Positions 1 to 5,195 of a stretch of DNA of 5,195 bases are shown here, one piece after another (the stretch's first letter is position 1; every line of letters begins with the position of its first letter). Location: assembly GCA_021823635.1 (NCBI GenBank), contig JAKANT010000170.1, positions 1 through 5,195 of the forward strand, in the 5' to 3' direction. Source of the stretch: Pseudomonadota bacterium. GTDB taxonomy: Bacteria > Pseudomonadota > Gammaproteobacteria > Burkholderiales > Burkholderiaceae_F. The notes beneath the pieces are model-generated. The model was not told where the DNA came from and did no database searches. It saw only the letters and a list, made by a program, of their open reading frames with translations. The translations under genes were made by a program, and so were the position numbers.

Positions 1-46
1 GGGCAACTGTAGCAGCGGGCGCCCAGAATTCCAAATTACGCTATTT

Positions 47-65
47 CGTTGCACATTGTGCAACG
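47..65. promoter_or_regulatory. Perfect 8-bp inverted repeat with 3-bp spacer, candidate operator
   Basis: The sequence CGTTGCACATTGTGCAACG has two perfectly complementary 8-base arms (47-54 and 58-65) around the spacer ATT. It lies about 130 bp upstream of the kinase start, in an AT-richer island (about 26-58) of an otherwise GC-rich region. The dyad symmetry and spacing suit a dimeric DNA-binding protein. It contains T-N11-A (TGCACATTGTGCA), the general form of a LysR-type box, but the kinase's partner regulator or another dimeric factor is equally possible. No T-run follows it, so a terminator is unlikely. The palindrome is seen directly; its role as an operator is inferred, and it could serve the kinase gene or a divergent gene left of the window. 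Confidence 0.5.
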
Positions 66-193
66 GTTCCGCTGGCGTCCGATCGCCCTTGACTTGTGGG
101 CCCGGCCTCGGTCGGCAGCCGAGTCGGTCAGTAATATGCACCGGCATGTTCGTTTTGTCGCCGGCGTGACAGAGTGTGGCGCGCGGTGATCCG

Positions 194-2545
194 ATGACGA
201 GCCGCGGCGAGTCCCGTTCATTGATCGACACCTTCGATGCGCTGGCAGCGGCGCAGACGCGGCCGCGTGCGCATGCGCCCCGCCTGCCGTTCGTGATCAT
301 CGCCTGCATCGTGGCGCTGATCGCCGGCCTGTTCGTCGCTCTGGTGGTCGAGCAGCGTCAAGTGCAACGCGAGGCGATCAGCCGCGACGTCGACGCCGCC
401 GCGCGGCAGCTCGGCATGCGCTTGGACGCGATGGGCGAGGCGCTGCTCGCACTGGCGCTGGAGCTGAGCGACACCGCGAGTCCCCGCGATCGCTTCAAAT
501 TGCGTGCCGACGAACTGCTGGTGACCAAGCGCGAGCTGGTGCGGCTGCAGTATGTCGATGGCGCCGGACGGGTGCTTGCGCAGGTCGACGGCGCCCCCGT
601 GTTCGGCGGCCCGACCCCGGTCAGTCCGGCGCTCGAAGTCGCGTTGGCGCACGCACGCGCCAGCGGCGGGGTACTGTTCGAGCACGTGCCCGACGCCGCC
701 GCACAACTGGCGATCATTGCGGCGGTGCCGTCCGGGCGCGGCGAAGCGCTGGTTGCGCGCGTCGACGCCGGCGTGTTCCTGCTGCGCGTTGTCGCGCCCG
801 AAATCCTCGACCGCTACCGGCTGGCGCTGATGGTCGGCGATCATGCGCTCGCCAGCACGAGCGCGTCGCTCGGCGCGGGCGACGAGGCGTTGCGCTACGA
901 AACCACCATTTCGCCGCTGCCGCGCAACGTGCGCCTGCTCGCCTTCGCGTACCGCGTCGACGCGCCGCTGCTGCGCGACGCTCTGGTTTGGGTGGTGGCC
1001 GGGCTGGCCGCAGCGGTCATCGTCGCGCTCGCCTCATTGGCGCGCTACACCACGCGCCAGCTCAGACTCGATCGCGCGCTGCTCGCCGAAACGGCCTTGC
1101 GGCGAGCGATGGAGGATTCGCTGGCGATCGGCTTCCGCGTGCTCGACATGGACGGCGTGATCCGCTACGTGAACCGCGCCTTCTGCCGCATGTCCGGCTG
1201 GCCGGCCGCCGCCCTCGTGGGGCGGAAAGCGCCCTTTCCCTACTGGGCGCCGGAAGACGTCGAGCGCAACACGCGCGCGCTGGAAGTGATGCTGCAAGGC
1301 GGCGCCTCGGCCGATGCCGTCGAAGTCGCGGTGCTGCGGCCGGACGGCTCGCGCTTCGATTCGCAGATGCATTCGTCGCCTCTGGTCGATGCCAGCGGCC
1401 AGCAGATCGGCTGGATGACGTCGATGACCGACGTCACCGAGCAAAGGCGGGTGCGGCTGGAACTGGCCGCTGCGCACGAACGGTTCAAGACCGTGCTGGA
1501 GTCGCTCGACGCGGCGGTCTCGGTCGTGGCCCCGGAGCGCGGCGAGCTGCTGTTCGCGAACCGCTCTTATCGGGAACGCTTCGGCGCCAGCGCCGCGGGT
1601 CACCAGCGCCTGCAGGCCGGTTTGCGCCAGCGCGACAGCGGTGAGTTGTTCGATGCCGCCAGCGAGCGCTGGTTCGACGTGCGGACCCGCACGATCCAGT
1701 GGCCGGACGAATCGCGCGCGGGGCAAGCCGACGACACCAGCGGCGCGCGGCTGCAGATCGCGAGCGACATCACGCTGCGCAAAGCGGCCGAGGAGATGGC
1801 GCGTCAGCAGCAAGAAAAAGTGCACTTCACGGCGCGGCTGACGACGCTCGGCGAAATGGCGTCTTCGCTCGCCCACGAGCTCAATCAGCCGCTGGCGGCG
1901 ATCACCAATTACAGCGAAGGCACATTGGCGCGACTGCGCGCCGGCAAGCTGCCGGCCGCCGAACTCGAGCACGCGCTCGCCAAGCTGGCGCAACAGGCGC
2001 AACGCGCGGCCGGAATCATCCGCCGCATACGCGAGTTCGTGAAGCGCTCCGAACCGCGGCGGCAGCCCACGCCCGCCGCCCGCATCGTCGAAGACGCGAT
2101 CGCCTTCGCCCAGATCGAGGCCGACAAGAAGAACATCGCCATCGTTTCGCGTATCGACCCCGAGTTGCCGCCGCTCGACGTCGATCCGATCCTGATCGAG
2201 CAGGTGCTGCTGAACCTGCTGAAGAACGCGCTCGATTCGATGGAGCGGGCGTCGGTGCGGCGCATCGACGTCGAGGTCGCCGCCGCCGGCGACGGCGAAG
2301 CCGAAGTGCGCGTCATCGATCGCGGCACCGGCATCGCCGCCGAACACCTGCCGCACCTCTTCAAGCCGTTCTTCAGCACCAAACCCGACGGCATGGGCAT
2401 GGGCCTTAGCATTTGCCGTTCGATCGTGGAGTTTCATCATGGCCGCATGCTGATCGAGCCGAACCCCGAGCCCACCGGCGGCGCGGTCGTACGCTTCACA
2501 CTTCCGCTCGCCCTTCACCCCGAACCCGAATTGAGTCGCCCATGA
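194..2545 (+). CDS. Membrane-bound PAS-PAS sensor histidine kinase (FixL-like)
   Basis: This is the sensor half of a two-component system: it autophosphorylates on a histidine and passes the phosphate to the regulator encoded next. From the ATG at 194 it has 783 residues. Segments in order: a short cytoplasmic N-terminus; TM1 at about 31-52; a periplasmic domain of about 210 residues (53-262); TM2 at about 263-283; a charged helical linker with no evident HAMP domain; PAS1 at about 300-415 (GFRVLDMDGVIRYVN); a more degenerate PAS2 at about 426-530; and the kinase core. The core shows the H-box SLAHELNQPLAAI with His561, N-box NLLKNALDS (Asn678), G1 box DRGTGI (709-714), F-box FKPFFSTK and G2 box GMGMGLSI (733-740), so it appears catalytically intact. 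The HELNQPL form is shared with FixL-like and DctB-like kinases. A GTG at 176 is in frame and would add six residues; an in-frame TGA at 167 excludes anything longer. ATG 194 is preferred as the commoner start codon, though neither has a good ribosome binding site. The signal is unknown. Confidence 0.93.
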   Translation: MTSRGESRSLIDTFDALAAAQTRPRAHAPRLPFVIIACIVALIAGLFVALVVEQRQVQREAISRDVDAAARQLGMRLDAMGEALLALALELSDTASPRDRFKLRADELLVTKRELVRLQYVDGAGRVLAQVDGAPVFGGPTPVSPALEVALAHARASGGVLFEHVPDAAAQLAIIAAVPSGRGEALVARVDAGVFLLRVVAPEILDRYRLALMVGDHALASTSASLGAGDEALRYETTISPLPRNVRLLAFAYRVDAPLLRDALVWVVAGLAAAVIVALASLARYTTRQLRLDRALLAETALRRAMEDSLAIGFRVLDMDGVIRYVNRAFCRMSGWPAAALVGRKAPFPYWAPEDVERNTRALEVMLQGGASADAVEVAVLRPDGSRFDSQMHSSPLVDASGQQIGWMTSMTDVTEQRRVRLELAAAHERFKTVLESLDAAVSVVAPERGELLFANRSYRERFGASAAGHQRLQAGLRQRDSGELFDAASERWFDVRTRTIQWPDESRAGQADDTSGARLQIASDITLRKAAEEMARQQQEKVHFTARLTTLGEMASSLAHELNQPLAAITNYSEGTLARLRAGKLPAAELEHALAKLAQQAQRAAGIIRRIREFVKRSEPRRQPTPAARIVEDAIAFAQIEADKKNIAIVSRIDPELPPLDVDPILIEQVLLNLLKNALDSMERASVRRIDVEVAAAGDGEAEVRVIDRGTGIAAEHLPHLFKPFFSTKPDGMGMGLSICRSIVEFHHGRMLIEPNPEPTGGAVVRFTLPLALHPEPELSRP

Positions 2546-3207
2546 CCAGCCCACTGCCCCCCGAAACGGCTGCCGCCGCCGGCGACGCCGAGGAGCCGCG
2601 CGGCGTCGTCTACGTCGTCGACGACGACGAGGCCGTACGCGATTCGCTGCAGTACCTGCTGGAAGCGAGCCGCTACCAGGTGCGAACCTACGCCAGCGCG
2701 GAAGCGTTCCTGCAAGACTTCGATCCGCAAGCGATCGCGGTGCTGATCCTGGACGTGCGCATGCCGGGCAAGAGCGGACTGCAATTGCAGGACGAACTGC
2801 TGGCGCGCAAGGCGCGCCTGCCGATCGTCTTCATCACCGGCCACGGCGACGTGCCGATGGCGGTCTCGACGATGAAGAAAGGCGCGGCCGACTTCATCGA
2901 GAAACCCTTCAACCAGGCGGACCTGAAGGCGCTGGTCGAGCGGCTGCTGGTGCAGGCGCGCGAGCGGGCCGCCGCGGCCGAACGGCAGCGCATGAACGAG
3001 GCGCTGCTGGCGCGGCTGACGCCGCGCGAACAGCAGGTGCTGGAGCGCATCGTCGCCGGACGGCTGAACAAGCAGATCGCCGACGATCTCGGCATCGCAA
3101 TCAAGACGGTCGAGGCGCACCGCGCCAACATCATGGACAAACTGCAGGCGAATACCGTGGCCGATCTGATGCGGGTGGCGCTGGCGAGCGGCAGCGGCAG
3201 CGGCTGA
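2542..3207 (+). CDS. FixJ/NarL-type two-component response regulator
   Basis: This is a DNA-binding response regulator of 221 residues, almost certainly the phosphorylation partner of the preceding kinase. After a 20-residue Ala/Pro-rich lead comes a receiver domain (about 21-138): acidic pocket VVDDDE (Asp27-29), phosphoacceptor Asp71 in LILDVRMPG, switch Thr99 in FITGHGD and Lys121 in IEKPF. A charged Ala/Arg/Glu-rich linker (about 138-153) leads to a LuxR-type helix-turn-helix (about 157-215) with LTPREQQVLERIVAG and the recognition segment IKTVEAHRANIMDKL. The run ITGHGDVPMAVSTMKKGAADFIEKPF-like segment and the VEAHRANIM motif are typical of the FixJ subgroup. Its ATG overlaps the kinase stop as ATGA, which sets the start and suggests translational coupling; the frame is open further upstream, but that part lies inside the kinase gene. 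It probably acts as a transcription activator once phosphorylated. Target genes are not known; the neighbouring palindrome is only one possibility. Confidence 0.94.
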   Translation: MTSPLPPETAAAAGDAEEPRGVVYVVDDDEAVRDSLQYLLEASRYQVRTYASAEAFLQDFDPQAIAVLILDVRMPGKSGLQLQDELLARKARLPIVFITGHGDVPMAVSTMKKGAADFIEKPFNQADLKALVERLLVQARERAAAAERQRMNEALLARLTPREQQVLERIVAGRLNKQIADDLGIAIKTVEAHRANIMDKLQANTVADLMRVALASGSGSG

Positions 3208-3236
3208 CACGCGCGGAGGGCGCGAGGTCGGCCGCG

Positions 3237-3242
3237 TAGAAT
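3237..3242 (+). promoter_or_regulatory. Possible -10 element ahead of folD
   Basis: TAGAAT matches the sigma-70 consensus TATAAT at five of six positions and ends 30 bases before the folD ATG, which would give a leader of roughly 20-25 bases. No convincing -35 hexamer sits 16-18 bases upstream; the region there is GC-rich (CGGAGG at 3214-3219). It lies in the only gap of any size between the regulator and folD, which supports separate transcription of folD, but the call rests on one hexamer. Confidence 0.35.
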
Positions 3243-3272
3243 CAGCTATCCCCTCGATCCTCGATTCCCCCT

Positions 3273-4160
3273 ATGTCGGCCCGGTTGATCGACGGCAAAG
3301 CCCTTGCCGCGCAGGTTCGCGCCGGTCTCGCACAGCGCGTCGCGGCGCTCGCCGCGCGCGGCGTCAGGCCGGGCCTTGCGGTGCTGCTGGTCGGTGACGA
3401 CCCGGCCTCGGCTGTTTACGTGCGCAACAAGATCAAGGCATGCGAGGAAACGGGTATCCGCTCGTTTTTCGCGCACCTGCCGGCGAGCACCACGCAGGCC
3501 GAGCTGCTGGCGCGCGTGCGCGCGCTCAACGACGATGCCGCCGTGCACGGAATACTCGTCCAGCTACCGCTGCCTGCGCACCTGGACGCGCAGCAGGTGG
3601 TCGACGCGATCGCCTTCGAAAAGGACGTCGACGGCCTGCATCCAACCAATGCCGGATTGACGCTCGCCGGCCGGCCGCACTTTCGCTCCTGCACACCGTA
3701 CGGCGTGATGACGATGCTGGACTCGATCGGCTGCGCGCTCGCCGGCAAGCACGCGGTCGTGATCGGACGTTCCAACATGGTCGGCAAGCCGATGGCGATG
3801 CTGCTGCTGGCGGCCGATGCGACGGTGACGATCTGCCATTCGCGCACGCGCGACCTGGCGGCGATCACGCGCCAGGCCGACGTGCTGATCGCCGCTGCCG
3901 GCAAGCGCAATCTCGTGACCGCCGACATGGTCAAGCCGGGCGCGGTGGTGATCGATGTCGGCACCAACCGCACGCCCGACGGCAGACTGACGGGGGACGT
4001 CGATTTCGCCGCCGTGCGCGAAGTGGCCGGCGCGATCTCGCCGGTGCCGGGCGGTGTCGGCCCGATGACCATCGCGATGCTGCTCGCCAACACGGTCGAG
4101 GCGGCCGAGCGCAGCGCCGGCCTGGCACCGATGCCCGGTGCGAGCCAACCACGTGCCTGA
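3273..4160 (+). CDS. folD: Bifunctional methylenetetrahydrofolate dehydrogenase / methenyltetrahydrofolate cyclohydrolase
   Basis: FolD is a cytosolic enzyme that oxidises 5,10-methylene-THF to 5,10-methenyl-THF, usually with NADP+, and then hydrolyses it to 10-formyl-THF for purine and formyl-methionine synthesis. The protein has 295 residues, close to the usual 280-300. The N-terminal catalytic domain has SAVYVRNK with Tyr49 and the catalytic Lys53, GILVQLPLP with Gln97, KDVDG with Asp119, and SCTPYG (139-144; the family more often has PCTP). The Rossmann domain carries VVIGRSNMVGKP (162-173) for the dinucleotide, and VPGGVGPMT (258-266) is the second family signature. All expected catalytic residues are present, so it should be active. 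The start is supported by the typical N-terminus ARLIDGKALA and a stop-to-start gap of 65 bp after the regulator. No Shine-Dalgarno is visible; the leader just before the ATG is pyrimidine-rich. The last ten or so residues are a Pro/Ala-rich tail beyond the conserved fold. Confidence 0.97.
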   Translation: MSARLIDGKALAAQVRAGLAQRVAALAARGVRPGLAVLLVGDDPASAVYVRNKIKACEETGIRSFFAHLPASTTQAELLARVRALNDDAAVHGILVQLPLPAHLDAQQVVDAIAFEKDVDGLHPTNAGLTLAGRPHFRSCTPYGVMTMLDSIGCALAGKHAVVIGRSNMVGKPMAMLLLAADATVTICHSRTRDLAAITRQADVLIAAAGKRNLVTADMVKPGAVVIDVGTNRTPDGRLTGDVDFAAVREVAGAISPVPGGVGPMTIAMLLANTVEAAERSAGLAPMPGASQPRA

Positions 4161-4184
4161 TGCACGCTTGCACAGCGATTGCAG

Positions 4185-5195
4185 ATGCCCTTCGATAAAA
4201 ACTCCAATCCTTTGCTCGACTTCAGCGGGTTGGCGCGTTTCGATGCGATCCGGCCCGCGCACATCACCCCGGCGGTCGAAGCGCTGCTCGCCGCAGCTCG
4301 ATCGACGGTCGAACACATCACCGATGCCGCCACCCCGGCCGACTGGACACACGTGGTCGAGGCGCTCGACGACGCGACCGAGCGGCTGTCGCGCGCCTGG
4401 GCCGCGGTCGCGCACCTCAATGCGGTGGTCGACACGCCGGCGCTGCGCGCCGAATACAACGCCAACCTGCCGAAGATCACCGCCTTCTGGACCGAGTTGG
4501 CGCAAAACGAAGCCCTGTACGCCAAGTTCAAGGCCATCGCCGCGCGCCAAGACTTCGCGCAATGGCCGGCGGCGCGCCGCAAGGTGGTCGAGAACGAACT
4601 GCGCGACTTCCGGCTCGGCGGCGCCGAGTTGGCGCCGGAGAAAAAGGCGCGTTTGCGGCAACTGCGCGAGCGCGCCGCGCAGCTTTCGACGCGCTTCGCC
4701 GAAAACGTGCTCGACGCGACCAACGCGTTCGCGCTGTACGTCGAGGACGCCGCGCAGCTCGCCGGCGTCCCGACGGACGTGCTGCAGCAATACCGCGAAT
4801 CGGCGGCCGCCGAAGGCAAGGCGGGCTACAAGCTCACCCTGCACTTCCCCAGCTTTATGCCCGCGATGCAGTACGCCGATGACCGTGCGCTGCGCGCGCG
4901 GCTGCATCGCGCCTACTACACGCGCGCCAGCGAACTCGGCAAGCCCGAGTGGGACAACACCGCGCTGATGCTCGAGTTGCTGCGGCTGCGGCGCGAGGCG
5001 GCCAACCTGCTGGGCTTCGCCAATTACGCCGAGCTTTCGCTGGCGACCAAAATGGCGTCCTCGCCGGCCGAGGTGCTCGATTTCTTGCGCGATCTCGCGC
5101 GTCGCTCGCGGCCCCACGCCGAGCGCGACATGGCCGAATTGCGCGACTTCGCCGCCGCCGAGCTCGGCATCGCCGACCTGCAGGCCTGGGACATC
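4185..5195 (+). CDS. prlC: Oligopeptidase A, M3 family zinc peptidase (5' part, cut by the window edge)
   Basis: The open frame begins at the ATG at 4185 and is still open at the last base, giving 337 residues, about half of the roughly 680 in E. coli PrlC. Oligopeptidase A is a cytosolic zinc endopeptidase that degrades short peptides, including cleaved signal peptides. Visible here is the mostly helical N-terminal region of the M3 fold: NPLLDFSGLARFDAIRPAHI at the start, then LPKITAFWTELAQNEALYAKF, ENELRDFRLGGAELAPEKKA, FAENVLDATNAFAL, TLHFPSFMPAMQYADDRALR, LGFANYAELSLATKMA and DLQAWDI at the edge. The order and spacing fit PrlC/M3A peptidases. The HExxH zinc motif would lie beyond the window, so catalytic integrity cannot be judged. 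The gene begins 24 bp after the folD stop, so co-transcription with folD is likely. The ribosome binding site is weak. Another M3A member, such as a dipeptidyl carboxypeptidase (Dcp), is less likely. Confidence 0.92.
   Translation, partial: MPFDKNSNPLLDFSGLARFDAIRPAHITPAVEALLAAARSTVEHITDAATPADWTHVVEALDDATERLSRAWAAVAHLNAVVDTPALRAEYNANLPKITAFWTELAQNEALYAKFKAIAARQDFAQWPAARRKVVENELRDFRLGGAELAPEKKARLRQLRERAAQLSTRFAENVLDATNAFALYVEDAAQLAGVPTDVLQQYRESAAAEGKAGYKLTLHFPSFMPAMQYADDRALRARLHRAYYTRASELGKPEWDNTALMLELLRLRREAANLLGFANYAELSLATKMASSPAEVLDFLRDLARRSRPHAERDMAELRDFAAAELGIADLQAWDI

Noticed and set aside
89..137. TTGACT (89-94) and TAATAT (132-137) as the kinase promoter
   Set aside because: Each resembles a sigma-70 hexamer, but they are 37 bases apart and neither has a good partner at the proper spacing.
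36..221. 61-codon minus-strand frame in the upstream region
   Set aside because: It starts inside the kinase gene, has a composition typical of a chance frame and no ribosome binding site or recognisable motif.
1034..2554. Long open frame of 506 codons on the minus strand, opposite the kinase gene
   Set aside because: The + strand frame encodes an unmistakable histidine kinase. The antisense translation shows no recognisable domain and is rich in Arg, His and Gly, as expected for a frame kept open by high GC content.
3204..3209. CTGACA as a -35 element for folD
   Set aside because: It matches TTGACA at five of six positions, but its distance to TAGAAT at 3237 is 27 bases, far from the usual 16-18.
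3210..3224. CGCGC/GCGCG hairpin as a terminator after the response regulator
   Set aside because: The stem is only five base pairs and no T-run follows, so intrinsic termination is not supported.
3564..5117. Long open frame of 517 codons on the minus strand across folD and prlC
   Set aside because: It spans two well-identified + strand genes and their gap, has low-complexity Arg/Gly-rich translation and no family motif; the same applies to the 467-codon minus frame at 3416-4819.

Overview
The window looks like ordinary chromosomal DNA from a GC-rich betaproteobacterium, probably Burkholderiales or a relative. This rests on the strongly GC-rich third codon positions, the protein sequences, and the gene order of a FixL-like kinase, a FixJ-type regulator, folD and prlC. 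That order is what I remember from several betaproteobacteria and is not something I could look up here. No mobile element, CRISPR array, rRNA or tRNA gene is visible.

Layout: positions 1-193 are non-coding and carry a perfect 19-bp interrupted palindrome at 47-65, the best operator candidate in the window. Positions 194-2545 encode a membrane-bound PAS-PAS sensor histidine kinase, and 2542-3207 encode its FixJ/NarL-type response regulator; the two overlap by four bases (ATGA). A 65-bp gap with a possible -10 element leads to folD (3273-4160), the bifunctional folate C1 enzyme. After 24 bp comes the 5' half of a prlC-type M3 oligopeptidase gene (4185 to the window end), which runs off the edge before its zinc-binding motif. 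All genes are on the + strand.

How they fit together: the kinase and regulator form one two-component system. The kinase senses an unknown signal through a periplasmic domain and/or its two PAS domains and passes phosphate from His561 to Asp71 of the regulator, which binds DNA through a LuxR-type helix-turn-helix. folD and prlC are housekeeping genes with no evident functional tie to it and probably have their own promoter. In related genomes, as I recall, the pyruvate dehydrogenase genes (aceE-aceF-lpdA) often lie beside this kinase; whether they lie to the left here cannot be seen.

I found no clearly novel system. The points most worth a second look are the palindrome, the unknown signal and targets of the two-component pair, and the absence of strong Shine-Dalgarno sequences at all four starts.
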